DNA of 64,000 nucleotides. Origin: Epiperipatus broadwayi. Lineage: Eukaryota > Onychophora > Udeonychophora > Euonychophora > Peripatidae. A program made the translations under genes and the position numbers. The stretch lies in contig JAQFVV010012395.1 in the NCBI GenBank assembly GCA_028023455.1, positions 7,383,998 to 7,447,997 on the forward strand, read 5' to 3'. The notes below the pieces were generated by a model, which was given only the letters and a program-made list of their open reading frames with translations, was not told where the DNA came from and made no database searches. Below are positions 1 through 12,039 of the stretch, piece by piece (position 1 is the first letter of the stretch; every line of letters begins with the position of its first letter).

Positions 1-52
1 TCTGCTATGGAGATTTCAAAAGTTGTGGTCACTTGAAATCCAGACACCATCA

Positions 53-395
53 GATGATACAGTAGCCAATTGTGAATTGTGCAAATTTGCAGAAAGTGTT
101 GCAAAGCATGAAGCAGGCCATAATATTTCTGTGCAACACTATCAAGCAGCCTGCAATGGCTAAGATAAACAGAACTGTTTTCTTAGCTATAAGTCTAAAA
201 TGTGTAAATGGCATTTGTAGGTGGATGATACGGTAGCCAACTGTGAATTGTGCGAATTCACATAAAATGTTGCAAAGCACAAAACAGGCCATAACATTTC
301 TGTGCAATGCCATCAAGTGGCCTGCAATAGCTAAGATAAACAGAACTGTTTTCTTAGCTGTAAGTCTAGGGTGTGTAAATGGCATTTGTAGGTGT
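53..395. repeat. Tandem repeat, two units of about 171 bp
   Basis: The segment beginning GATGATACAGTAGCCAA at 53 recurs as GATGATACGGTAGCCAA at 224, giving a period of 171 bases. The two units agree along almost their whole length, including the shared stretch GATAAACAGAACTGTTTTC. The short phrase CCAGACACCATCA before unit one recurs in altered form (CCAGAACACCATCA) near 404, so a third unit is partly present at the edges. Short open frames on both strands across this block are explained by the repeat and show no recognisable protein. Confidence 0.9.
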
Positions 396-796
396 TCTTG
401 GCTAGCCAGAACACCATCAAATGGCCAAGCTTGGCTAAGTAATGTACCAGTCAAAATGTATGTCCATCCAACAAGATTTAGAATCTAAGCAAAAGTACCC
501 TGAATCCAATCATGCCTGAGATACACAGGTCAGAAGCAATTATGAATACTAACCTATTTGCCCATTCCCCAAATCTATAATATTATGAACAACACCTATG
601 GTCATACCACATAAATTCATTATATCCCGGCCCGATGCCACAACATTTTACATGAGAACTCAACTGATGATGATGAGAGATTGAGAGAACCCGAGATATA
701 AGTAAAAAAAAACATAAGATAAATATATTAAGGAAATTCAAACAACTGGATTAAAGTTAAAATATAAATATTTATTTGGACAAAATTCAATATGAG

Positions 797-798
<2 letters not shown>
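396..798. other. Gene-free flank of the tandem repeat
   Basis: No open frame of note and no RNA gene is visible. The first bases still resemble the edge of the 171 bp repeat unit. The rest is ordinary AT-rich sequence running into the TA microsatellite. Confidence 0.5.

Positions 799-838
<40 letters not shown>
799..838. repeat. (AT)n microsatellite
   Basis: An uninterrupted AT dinucleotide run lies directly at the left edge of the 2.2 kb repeat copy that starts at about 839. Confidence 0.95.
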
Positions 839-841
<3 letters not shown>

Positions 842-3015
842 AATGGACACATACATACGTTACCTTGTTTTTTATTAGTAAACATGAAAAGAATAAAAGT
901 TCGCAAATAAAACTTTCTTTTTAAGAATTAAAAATTGAAAATTAAAATTCTATACTAAACTCATATATATAAAATCGCCCAGATGAAAAAAAATTATTAA
1001 AATAAAACTTTATTAAAAATGGAAATGGTATTTTAAAAACAAAAACTTAAAAAGATTTAGAGATAAAAATATATCTTTAATTTTGGAAAACACATTAAGT
1101 AATCAGAAAATGGAAATGATTGTTTTAATTAGTTAAAGTGAACTAGCCTTTGGGCATTTAAATGTATAAGCAACAGTCAGATAGGAAAACAATAAAAACT
1201 AATAGCAAATGAGAGAAATCCATCAGAAAATTGGACCTCAACGAAACAATCATCATCATCGATGATGTAATGTCAATTGAATCCTTAAAATTAATATAAA
1301 AGAAAAAGTTTGGAAATTATTAGTTAGTTATTATGATGTGACTATATGTGTTAGTGCGGAGTTGAAGGAGAAGGGATTGCAAAGACGCACTCTTCAATCC
1401 CTTCAGTTTTGTTAAAAAAAAAGAAATGACATCGTTTTTTCTACATTAAGGACCAGCTAAACTAAAAGACCTCCGGATAAATAAAAAAACAACGGCTAAC
1501 TCAACCAATCTCTTTAGGACGGCATGGGAATTCACGTTCAAATGGCAAGCAATGGATAAAAATGAACTGTTTAAAACCATAAGAACTTTATAATTAATGA
1601 ACATTAAATTAAAAACTTTCCGTATTTAAAATAATTGCAATAGAGTCCTATCTGACCAATTTTATTTACTAATAAGTAATTTTAATTTGGTGTATTTCTT
1701 TTGTAAAATCATTTCCATTTTTTTTTTGTTCTTTTAAGTTTTATTATGACTGTTTTGTTTTCGGTAAATTAAATTATATAAATGTTAAACTTAAGTCGGG
1801 TGTGAATGGCTATATAGATTTGTAAAGTTATATTAGGGGAGGGTAATCTTAGGTTATTTGTTTCATAGTTAAATTGGATCAATGGATTGGATATATTGGT
1901 ATAATTAGTAGATGTAGTACGAGTTTTGGTACGGGCAGAATCGCTTTATATGCTGCACACTTCCTTTTTGGCCTATGGAATGCGATTTGTAAGTCAGCAA
2001 AATGATCACAGTCCTTTCCTATGGAGTTGTTTTTATTACTCTTCTTGTCAGATAAATGTAGTATTCCTATCTGATGAGAGGTAATTTTTTCTCTTAACCT
2101 TTTGTGTTGCCATATTTCGTATTACATTGAATGCATCGATATATCAGATGAATTGATGTTAGTTTGACTGCGAACTTTTGGCCTAAGGTTAAATAAGGAT
2201 AGATATTTTCTTTCAAATGCAAATCTATGTAGTCTATTCATACTCGACACTCTAAATAAAAATGCATTAAATTTAAGTTGGGTATGGACGTTGCATGGGT
2301 TCGTTATCAGTTAATTATGTTTTTGGTTTTCATATTTAATCAAAATATATAGACATTCAGTAAATAATGATACCTTAGGGTGAGTATCTAAAATGTATTT
2401 ATTCGGATGTCTTATAAGTTATTGGTGTCTCTGTGGTATCTTATGATGAATACCATTGGGTTTCTTGTATTCCCTATGCAATTGATGGCATCAATGATTT
2501 TGTATTTTGATCGTTTATGTTTATTTTGAAATGTTTTTTAACCGTGAAATCTATGTAACTGATCTATACTCAACATTTTAAAACAAACTTTTATAAACCC
2601 ATCTGTGCGAACTTATAATAGTATAAAAATTAAAATGTAAATTAAAATCTAAAATAAAAGTTAAAAATAATGTTAAATGTTAAAGTAAACATGCTAAAAT
2701 AATAATGTTAAATTTTATATATATGTGCGTAAATAAATGTTTGTATGTTAATTACTGGCAGTGGCTTATTTTATTCTTTTTTAAAAATTATTTTTAGATA
2801 AGAATTTATTATAAATATAAATCTCTGCTACTTCCTGAGCTAGTGACAATGAACTAACGACCGGATATCAAAATATATAAAATAAAAAAAATTTTTTTTT
2901 TGACTTACGTATCTGCCTACTTTATACATTTTTCTAGGTTCAAATGCCTAGATGGCGCCCTGTAATGCAGATTACGTTAAGTCTACCTTTTCTCTGGATC
3001 GTTATAATATATATA
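839..3015 (+). repeat. 2.2 kb interspersed repeat, copy 1 (class unknown)
   Basis: This block is matched nearly end to end, same strand, by 25153-27395. Both copies open with TGTAATGG.CACATAC.TACG and both close with GGATCGTTATA. Diagnostic shared phrases include GAAAAGAATAAAAGTTCGC, GGAGGGTAATCTTAGGTTAT and AGATGGCGCCCTGTA. No long reading frame survives in either copy. The TG start, AATAAATGTTTG polyadenylation-like signal near 2731 and the primer-binding-site-like TGGCGCC near 2953 suggest an LTR or LTR-derived element. No terminal CA or flanking target duplication could be fixed, so the class is left open. A non-autonomous DNA element is the main alternative. Confidence 0.8.
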
Positions 3016-6000
3016 AAATCAATGTCATACCTTTAAAATTTTATTTTCATTATAAACATTTAACAAACTGGATACCATTATTTTTACTTTAACAAATATT
3101 AATTTAGTGAGACAGTTACAATACTGAATGTATATTTAAAAGTAGGCTTTTATTCAATGTTACAAAAATGGATTTATCTGAGTGGCTTGGTGGATGTTTT
3201 ATACATTTAAAAAAATATATTTATAAAGATACAACAGAGTTTCGCTGAATATATGATTTTAGTATGATGCCCTTAGCATTTGATACATAAGTTTATTTTC
3301 ATTGAGAGTCTTTATTTATAACCATTAAAACCAGGATACATTTTGATTAGTAAGTAGACTAAATGTTATTTATTTTACATTTTCAGCATTTAACATAAAA
3401 TATAGCAAAACTCTATAATTACGGGAACGGCTTATTTCAATAAAGAGAAGGGCAGCTTCATGAGGAGTTGGATTTAAACTCCAATGGAAAATATTACAAA
3501 GAAAAAATGTTTTATTATCACATATTATTATGATTTATTTTGTTAAACAGGCTAGAAAACTAACTATAAGAAATTGCAGTGCTAACATAATATCAGTGAG
3601 AGGAAATGGCACATTTGGCTGGGACAAAGTCATTCTCCAATTTTTTTAAAGGTGGCACACACCAGCTTCATGCTAGAGTGGTACAGAAAGAAAAGGTAGG
3701 TAGGAAGTTTCTATGGGCCAGACCACAGTGCATCCATACAGAGCTTCATCTACTCTAACCTGCATGTTCTAGAAGTGGACATAGACTTCTATCATGAATG
3801 AGGGCATTAAAGATGGGAAGCTTTGAATCCCTGGAATGAGGTACAGGTGAATCAAGGCAGTATATAAATTTATACTTGGAAAAGAATGACAAACAAAGAT
3901 AATCATGACTCCCTGGAGTGAGGTACAGGTGAATCAGATCAAAGCCCTATGCAGCTTATTAATAATTTGATATATGCCAGCAACACTATCATAATAATAT
4001 AAAGTCACTGAATTTAAATATTAAAGTAAAGCCTTAAATGGTAATGATATGGTAAAATAAGAACCCATGTAAGCTAAGGTCATTTATCATAAGTTAAACT
4101 ATAATTAATGAAGCGTGCATTGCTCCCCCTTCTTGAATCAATATTTTAACATATTAAACAAAAACTAAAATTCACACACTTAAAAGTGCAAATTACAAAA
4201 TAGATTTAACTTGCCAGCCTTTTGGCAATGATGATCAATAAGAAATTAATAAAATTAATGGACATCAATATCCACCCCAGATTGCAAAGTATTTATACAT
4301 TTTGTATAAATTTATGATAAAACATTTATTTAAAAGAAAGCAGGTATTCATTTAAAGTACAAACCCAATCTTACAAGATATTTAGAAATAAATAACAAAA
4401 ACCCATTAATCCCCCCCTCTATGTCACAGCAGGATATAGAAGTTCATATGACTAGGTTTGATTGGCATTTACAAATAAAATTAATTGAAAAATATAAAAA
4501 TATCACTAAAATTAAATTATAACCACACTAAATTATAAAAATAATGAGAAGCATGAGTTAGATAAAGCTTTGGTAGTATTATTAGATTGGATAATAGAGA
4601 ATTGATACAAAAAGGTTAACATACTGGCCAATTAGCAAGTTTTTGAAAAAAATTAAACATAAAGAAAACATTAATTTACAAATTAAATCACAAATTAGAA
4701 TTGGCTAATGCGATTATACTGTCTTTGGGCTGGTTACCTCAGGATTCTATGGAGTATTGATGAATCTTCTGTGGCAGGTGGCATTCTTTGATGGCACGGT
4801 CATTCTTGAGTGGTAGAAGCTACATCTCAGCATGAGTTGGGTTGAAGATGGAGGGGAAGGCAGCTTAGGCCCCTCAAAAATTGAACAGATGTAAAGTCGG
4901 ATAACAACAATTGACCAAACTTTGACATAATAGATTTTTAGCCCTATTTATGTCAGTTTTTAGCCACTCAAAGAATGTTTGTTTTAGTTAAACTTCCTGA
5001 CTCTAATGGATCCTTAATTTACAAAAACTCTTCTTTATTGTTAGCAGAGATGCAGTTGTGCGATAACTGTCCAAAATAAATTCAAACCAATTTCCAGATT
5101 GGAAATGGTTTTGATAAAAATGTTAATAGCTAACTAAAATCAATTAGCTTTGTTTTAGATTTTACTTTCCTTAACTTTAATTTACAAATTTCTTTTAAAA
5201 TCATGAAACAAACTTCCCACCCCTTTTATTATTCCTGGACAGTTAATGACTGCACCTTCCATCTTTACGACAAAAAAATAATTACAAAGTATTAAAATAA
5301 AAGTAAAAAATACAATTTTAAAAAGCAAAAAAATTATTTAGTATTTTTAATTAAATATATATAAGCTCCTGTAATATATGTATATATCTGAGTCGCATCT
5401 ATAAAAGTTAATATTTAAATAATTAAAGAAAGTTTTTATTTCAGATTTATATTTATAAATCTCATAGACGTTTCTCAGAAATACATGCAACAACAAAAAA
5501 GGAGCAGAATGACATGTGGGCTGTGGTAGAACAGTGAAACTCGATCTTGAACTAAGGTCGACTGTTTCAGTAATTAGTATCAATTATGCGTAATGTTGTT
5601 TTTTTAAAAAATAATGGTGAACTGATCAGCAAATTTTTCTTATATATTCTTGACAAGGAGTTTTATTCAAAGTGAAATTTGTTTTATTTCGTGATAGCTA
5701 AGACATTCTAAGAAAAGTAATTTTGTTTCAAGCATCAGTCTCATTTGTAAACTGAGCAAACAATTATATAAATTTATTGCTGGAATTTATAAGAAGTTTA
5801 ACAGCGAAAGAGCCAGATGTAGTTCATAATTCTTCAGGACTAAAGTCCACTACTTGATCACTGTATTAAAGAAAGCAGGGAATACTCATAGTAGCAAATG
5901 TTCAATTATTCACCATTAAATAATGACAACTACTACTAGTCCATTTGCCTGTGTTACGCAATTGTCCTAAAAGCTGTAAAATTGTTGATAAATAAATACG

Positions 6001-6916
6001 AATGAATCTGCTAAGTGCTTTCAAGGGTTTAGCCTTCATAATCATAGTTTAACTGTTAATGAGGTTAATGATATGCAAATTTGTGGTGATTATGCTAGAT
6101 ATTCCATTTCCTTGATAAAGCATAGCATGTGTCCTTCCTATTGATGACATCTTTGTCTCTGGAGATGAAGAAGGCCTCCTTAATTTTTCTTTTGAGGTAG
6201 TGCCTCTCTCTAAATATGAGAGATTAAAACAAGGATGAAAAACATAAAACAGTTACCAACTGGAAATTGTATTATCTGGTATTCTGTGGAGAAATGTTGG
6301 AAAAGCTCTTATTTCGCAATATTTAATGGTATTTATCTTTTTAATTTTCATTCTCTCTCTCTGTCTTTCTCTCTCTCTTTATATGTATATATTCTTACTA
6401 TTCCTCTATTAGTTATTACTTTTTAAAATCCTTTGTTACACTCATTTAATATGTTTGAGTATCTATTTAAATTACTTTTCATCTTCCAAACACTCATTTG
6501 TTAAGATATTAACACAACTGCATTTATTTATATGAACATCAAGCAATTACTCCTCAAATTTATAATATACATTTTAATTTAAAGATTATTTATCTATCAA
6601 CTGCATTTGATTTTTCACTTTCTTTTATTCAAATATCTTCTCTAAATAAATGTACTTTTTAAATTAATTTCATGTAAGCTCACATTTACTTCAGCAAAAA
6701 AATTTTAAAAAATGCAATCCGTATTCACAACATATGTTTCAGCAAATCCCACAACATATGCTTCAGCAAATCGATCATATTCAGGAACTTAGATTCTCTG
6801 CACCAGCCCACATTGTAAAATTATTGATCTTATATTTTTAAATAAATTAATATCTAAACATTTGACTGTTTTGAGGGTGAATCCAGTAGTAGGTATAAGT
6901 TAGTTTATATATCATC
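3016..6916. other. Gene-free AT-rich region with repeat-like islands
   Basis: No convincing coding exon is visible. Two islands have less AT-rich, transposon-like composition: about 3600-3960 and 4700-4870. The first contains a local direct duplication, CTGGAATGAGGTACAGGTGAATCA near 3831 and CTGGAGTGAGGTACAGGTGAATCA near 3913. A small two-unit tandem of CAACATATG.TTCAGCAAAT lies at about 6727-6772. A pyrimidine-rich CT tract occurs near 6350-6380. The short open frames here, for example on the minus strand at 5347-5583, show no family signature. Confidence 0.5.
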
Positions 6917-7892
6917 ACCACCATTGTCAATCATTATCAATTCACTGCAGGATGAAGGTCTCTCCAAGTTCAATCCATCTTCTCCGGTCTCTAGCCTCTC
7001 TTCTCCACATAACCTCTGCACACTTTCTTATTTCATCCATCAATCACACATGTTGTCTCCTTCTGGGTCTTTTGCAATCTCTTGTAATCCAGTTTAAAAT
7101 GTTCAGTTGTCCATCTATCATCATCTTCAAGCAATATGTCCAGTCCAATTTCACTTCAGTCTTCTAATTTTTTCAACGATATCAATAACAGCCAGTTTTC
7201 TCTTATCATATATTGCAGTTTCAATCTCTTCTTGTTACCCCTAACATGCATCTATCTATACTTCTTTGAGTGATCTGAAGTCTCTGTATTGCTCTTCTAT
7301 TAAGTGTCCAAGTCTCAGATACATAAGTAAAAACTGGTAAAACACATTTATTAAAAAAATCTTTCTTTTCAAACACATAGGCATATTTCCTTTTAATATT
7401 TAATTTTTCTACCAAAGGCACTCCATCCAAGTTTAATTCTATGATTAATTTCATCCATTCTGTTTCCATCTGTAGTAAAATCTGACCAAGATATTTGTAA
7501 TTATTAACTTCTTCTAACTCATCATAATCAATCTTTATTTTTATCGTTTGGGAAAATCCATTGAACATTAGTTTAGTCTTTTTAACATTTAACTTTAGTC
7601 CTATTTTCTTACTTTCATCTTATAACTCTTGCAACATCTCCTGAAGCTCATTGCAATAACAACTACATCATCTGTAAAATATAAATGACTTAAATAATCT
7701 CTATTTATTTTTACTCCTTTAGTTTCCCATTTTAACCCACAAAATATTTCTTTCAACACTGCTGTAAAAAGTTTTGGAGATATGGAGTCACCCTGCCTTA
7801 CCCCCTTCTCAATGCTAACTTTCCTATTATCATTATGTAATCTAATTGTCGCTATTGCATTTTTATAAATATTCTTCAGAATATGACAATAT
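6917..7892 (-). pseudogene. RTE-like non-LTR retrotransposon, 3' part of reverse transcriptase ORF, broken
   Basis: Read on the minus strand, this encodes the C-terminal half of a non-LTR reverse transcriptase with its downstream tail. A frame at 7568-7221 contains the post-catalytic phrases MFNGFSQTIKI, NNYKYLGQILL and FTYVSETWTLNRRAIQRLQ, typical of the RTE-type thumb region. Upstream near 7652-7690 the catalytic box reads FTDDVVV, keeping the Asp pair. Frameshifts and stops interrupt the frame, so the copy is dead. The 3' tail with CACCATTGTCAA..ATTATCAA (plus strand, 6917-6945) is shared with the copy at 61690. The 5' part is missing, as usual for LINE insertions, and the break lies at about 7892 next to a TA-rich hairpin. 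The other copies are at 38090-38970 and 61690-64000. Confidence 0.85.
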
Positions 7893-7944
7893 GCTTTATA
7901 TATATAAACTTTCAGAGATTAAAGTTTATATATATATATAAAGC
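7893..7944. repeat. Perfect TA-rich hairpin at the retrotransposon truncation point
   Basis: GCTTTATATATATAAACTTT at 7893 is mirrored by AAAGTTTATATATATATATAAAGC ending at 7944, with a loop of about 8 bases. It starts exactly where similarity to the RTE-like copy at 61690-62642 ends. Confidence 0.8.
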
Positions 7945-9044
7945 AAATATAAACATTATAGCATTAGAAAATTGATGTGGATAGCCAAGGTCCTGAACTA
8001 ATATATTTCCGAAGGTGATTAGTATTTTTCTGTCTTTCATAGAATGGTTATGGCAGTAAAGATGAATTTATAAAATCATAATTCAAAAATACGTTTATTA
8101 CTTGAATATGTATATTTTATTGAGCGCACAGGAAGTATATGTAAATACTTAAATAGGCTTTAAGCTGTAACGAATGCGCTTTAAAATATTTAAGATATAT
8201 ATATTTTTTACAATTTTCACGTTGAATAAATTACATTAAACGTAAAAGAGCGATTGTAAACTATTATTAATGTTTATGGCCAAGCATTATCACTTAGATG
8301 TAAAATCTTATAACTCAAAGATGAGGAAAGTACGACAGCCCGCGATGGTAATTTATAGGGCCACAATAAAATAAAATAAATAAATATTAAATTATATAAA
8401 TAAAAATTAAGTTTTGCCGATTATTTGATAGATTTTGAAAAAAAAAAAGAATTTGAGAAAATTATTTCGGACAAAAATGTTTTAAATTTGAAATCTGAAT
8501 ATTTTATTTTGCCAATTTGTTTCACACATATTACTTTTCAAGTTATAGATGAAGGGGAATTGGATTAGTGAAAACGGACATTCCCAAAACGGATATTGTA
8601 GCCCAACAATTGTTTAAGTTAGCTCACGAAAATTGTGACACCGAAATTTCATAGGAAAATTTTGTTTTTGTTTTTGTTATTGTGGGAACAAAATTCGTCA
8701 CATGTAAACGCATACACACATACATGAAGTCGGGCATCATCCTAAAATTTTCAAAATAGATTTGAATGCTTTATTTCGCCAAACTGAATTGAAAATAGAA
8801 TTTCGGTTTATGGTATTGTCTCTACTATGAGTATTCAAATATTGGAAAATAAAAATATATTAAAGAAGTTCATATGGTCCTGCGATCAGAAAAGTTTTCT
8901 TACCTCTATCGAAATCTATTTATCTCCCACAACTTAATACATAAAACTCACCTTTCAAACTGAAAACTTTAATAAAGCAGACTCCTATCTTTCATTCACA
9001 TTTAAATACTGTTTTTTTCTTCTCATATGTCATAGCATCGGCCG
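7945..9044. other. Gene-free AT-rich spacer
   Basis: No coding exon, RNA gene or clear repeat was recognised between the truncated retrotransposon and the SINE pair. Confidence 0.45.
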
Positions 9045-9125
9045 GAAGGCGAACCCACAACCTTCTGCAACCAACTAGTTGCTTGCAAGGCAACTGCGAT
9101 GACCTCTCAGCTAACAACGCGGCCC
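9045..9125 (-). mobile_element. tRNA-Gly-derived SINE, minus strand
   Basis: Read on the minus strand, this contains a tRNA-like body with a GTTGTTAGCTGAGAGG A-box region, an anticodon arm around TTGCCTTGCAAGCAA and a degraded B-box. It ends in GATGCTATGACATATGAGA followed by A-rich sequence. The same tail phrase closes the plus-strand copy at 9142. The two lie head to head, 16 bases apart. It is more diverged than the neighbouring copy. Confidence 0.8.
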
Positions 9126-9257
9126 AAAAATCTATCTATATTAGTCAAGCACTGGTGGGCGAGAGGTCAGCGCGACTGCCTTACAAGCAGTTGTCCCGGG
9201 GTAGCGGGTTCGCGTCTCGGTCGATGCTATGACACATGAAAAAAAATCTATCTATAT
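9126..9257 (+). mobile_element. tRNA-Gly-derived SINE with target-site duplication
   Basis: The body at about 9142-9240 starts GTCAAGCACTGGTGG, has an A-box-like segment, an anticodon arm ACTGC-CTTACAA-GCAGT and the B-box GGTTCGCGTCT. It closes with GATGCTATGACACATG plus poly-A. The flanks repeat AAAAATCTATCTATAT (9126-9141 and about 9242-9257), a typical LINE-mediated target-site duplication. The parent tRNA type is inferred from the better-preserved copy at 42167-42237. The anticodon loop here reads TAC in place of TCC, so it is not a functional tRNA-Gly gene. Confidence 0.88.
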
Positions 9258-10377
9258 GTTTATGTATATTGAAAGAAAAAAAATTCTGAATAAAAGTTGT
9301 AAACACATATATGATTATTTATATGTACTTAATTTTGAGTTATACAATGTGCAGATAGCAGAAACCCCTCTAAGCGATTTTTAAAATATTTTCGCCCCAA
9401 TGATTTGAGTGATTCCGCTTTCTACTTCAGTCAAAGGATCGATGATTTTAATAACAATTAATACTATATGCGCGGAGGAATTGTGACACGCTTAATGCGC
9501 GCGCACGCGCAAAAGTATCTAAAACCCTTTCTTTAAAATGTCAGAGCTGCTTTTACCTTCATTATCTTATCTCTTTTTCAAGAATATCTGAAGGTAATTA
9601 AAGTTAATAAATAATTTATCTGTCAATTGAGTCCTCTTATCTTATTATTGTGAAAAAAAAACAAACAAACAGTTCTTTATATAAACATATGGTAAATTTA
9701 TATAATTAAATTTAAAGTTTATATTTTAGCAAAACTAAAATAAAGAGGATTTTTAAAATTGAACTAAAATATAATTAATAAATCAGATTACCTGTTCGTT
9801 AACTTTAAATTTAAGTAAGCTTTTATACGATTTAAATTCACACTCTGTGCGTTTATTGGTGAGTTTTTGGGTATTTATATATATAATATTGACATTAATT
9901 GAAAAAAAAAATACAACTCTATATTTCAGTAAATAGTAAACTATATCAGCGTCAGAAATAGGAAATATATTGTTCAATATTAGACTTAAGCTTTTTATAT
10001 ATAAAAAATGGTTAAATATCCAAACTACTGGTTAACAAATAAAAACTGATTTCGGGAAGAAAATACTTGACTGATATAAAAATAAATGTTTAGATTATTT
10101 AAGTATAATGAGGATTTCTGAATAATTATTTTTTATATAAGTAGATCAAATTATATTATTGTCAAAATATGCAATTTAAAAATAAATATTAATTGAATTT
10201 CTAAATTAAAAACAACAACAACAAAAAACAGGTATAGATAGGTTACCTTGCTATTTTATATCATTTTAATACTTCAAAAGAATAATAATAGACTTAATGA
10301 TTTTAAGGTTATTATTTTCTATAAAGGAGTTTAATACATTGTACAGGCTTAAACCTACATCTATATATGTAATATAT
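9258..10377. other. Gene-free AT-rich spacer
   Basis: Nothing recognisable was found. The minus-strand frame at 9783-9977 has no family motif and an AT-driven composition. Confidence 0.45.
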
Positions 10378-10886
10378 GCGGGATTCGAACTCAGACTTTC
10401 ACACGACCCACCTGACCCACCTGATCACATATATGTTGAAAAGATAAATAATCACCAATATACGTATTTCATGCTAAACAGCAATCATCAGTTGGTCTAG
10501 ATTACTATCCTCACACATACACACGCACACACACACATATATATATATAATCAGTACTCAGCTTTATATTAAGAAAGCCAATCTTTATACTTTAATGGAC
10601 AGGCAGATTTTCAATGAAATGAAAGGCTAAAGAGTTGTGAGTTGGAATAGTTTGAAGCCTGTCCATTAAAGTATAAAGATTGGCTATCTTAATATAAAGC
10701 TGAGCACTGATTATATATGTGTGTGAGGATAGTAATCTAGACCAACTGATGATTGCAGTTTTAGCATGAAATACGTATATTGGGGATTATTTATCTTTTC
10801 AACATATATATGATCAGGTGGGTCAGCAATATGAGATGGCACTGAGAGTGATGGGTCGTGTGAAAGTCTGAATTCGAACTTCGCAC
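10378..10886. mobile_element. Foldback (inverted-repeat) element with B-box-like ends
   Basis: This is a palindrome of about 0.5 kb. The inner stem 10576-10604 is perfectly complementary to 10657-10685 (29 bp) around a spacer of about 52 bases. Outward, the arms continue with mismatches through the GACCAACTGATGAT / ATCATCAGTTGGTC and ACGTATTTCATGCTAAA phrases. They end at matching tRNA B-box-like ends, GGGATTCGAACTCAGACTTT on the left and its approximate complement on the right. The right arm carries an extra segment of about 30 bases near 10830. A CA/TA microsatellite sits in the left arm at 10515-10552. No coding capacity is seen. A related GACCAACTGATGA segment occurs at 24285-24320 and a decayed one at 17745-17815. 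Confidence 0.85.
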
Positions 10887-11112
10887 ATAAAAGAGTTTAT
10901 AATTTACGATTTATCTTATTTATTTTTACATTTATATACTACTATATTGAAATTATTTTAGATGCATTTTATAATGAAAGATTCCAAGAAATCCCAGTCA
11001 ATAATTTGTCGAGTTCCGATCTTAAAATCAGGTAAAACAAGTAAATGACAGAGTACTACGATCAAACAACATTACACGATAATTATTCTTTGTGTTTGGC
11101 TGTCTGATGGTT

Positions 11113-11268
<156 letters not shown>

Positions 11269-11743
11269 TGATGAAAGGTATAATGGATTTCAGTTTACAT
11301 TACAAACTTATGGTTATAGACATTGAAAACCACTCTTGCTAATGGTTTTTAAAATGCATTTTGACCAACTACATTAATTATGTCAGTTAGGTCACCTCAT
11401 CATAATCTCCAAATGATATGTACATAGAAATATTGACATCTATATGTCTGAATTGTGAGGTCAGTATTACTCATAATTTAATTTCTAGAAAATGTATGAT
11501 AGCATAAAAAAGGTATTTGTTAAAAATGGAGATTATAGTGCCTATAAATAAAAATATGCTTTATAAGTAGTCGATTTCTTTATTTCAAGTATTGAGAATG
11601 ATTTCATTTGGAAAAGTTGAATTTTTTTGATTCAGAGTTACCAACTACATCTGTGGAGACTACATTAAATACTAAAACGTGTGCATTAATTTATGTTCTT
11701 TGTATTTGTTATATAATTTTAAACTAATGTTTTTTAAAAATTA
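11269..11743. other. Gene-free spacer downstream of the 11766 terminal exon
   Basis: No feature was recognised. On the minus strand this would be 3' flank of the exon at 11766-12039. Confidence 0.4.
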
Positions 11744-11749
11744 TTTATT
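11744..11749 (-). terminator. AATAAA polyadenylation signal candidate
   Basis: AATAAA on the minus strand lies about 17 bases after the stop codon of the exon at 11766-12039. The position suits a very short 3' UTR, but the hexamer is common by chance in DNA this AT-rich. Confidence 0.4.
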
Positions 11750-11765
11750 TAATTTTCCAGATTGG

Positions 11766-12039
11766 TTACAATAATAAGTAAGTAATAAAGGTCCACCAGA
11801 TCTCTCCTATATCTCTAGGTAAGCCAGCTTTATATGCCATATCTCCAAAGACATCTTTACCGACCACATCAATTTCATCAGAGAGAGCGAGTGTTAAGTC
11901 AATCAACCGATTGATGTTTTCTCCACTGACATAATATTTTAGATTTGGGGGTGTAATCCACTCCAATTTTTTGGCACTGTAAAGAATGAAGTTGCGGTTT
12001 CTTTTTAGAAGAGTTTTAAGAATATTCAATTTGATTCCC
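11766..12039 (-). CDS. Terminal coding exon of an unrecognised gene, paralog of 58996-59269
   Basis: The minus-strand frame encodes about 90 residues starting GIKLNILKTLLKRNRN, with a central YYVSGENINRLIDLTLALSD and ending IGEIWWTFITYLLL followed by a stop. It is preceded by a pyrimidine-rich acceptor TTTTATTTTATTTTAG. One base of a split codon follows (G|GGA), so the upstream intron is phase 2. The exon is 274 bp, the same length and phase as the exon at 58996-59269. The two peptides share roughly 58 of 90 residues by hand alignment, with no indels, which is the main evidence that this is real coding sequence. The most constant parts are ENINRLIDLT, FGD.AYK.GLPR and WW.FITY. I do not recognise the family and give no function. 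Upstream exons must lie at higher coordinates and were not identified. It could instead be a duplicated or alternative last exon of one gene. Confidence 0.62.

Noticed and set aside
243-488. Open frames on both strands in the first 500 bases
   Set aside because: They arise from the 171-bp tandem repeat and have no protein family signal.
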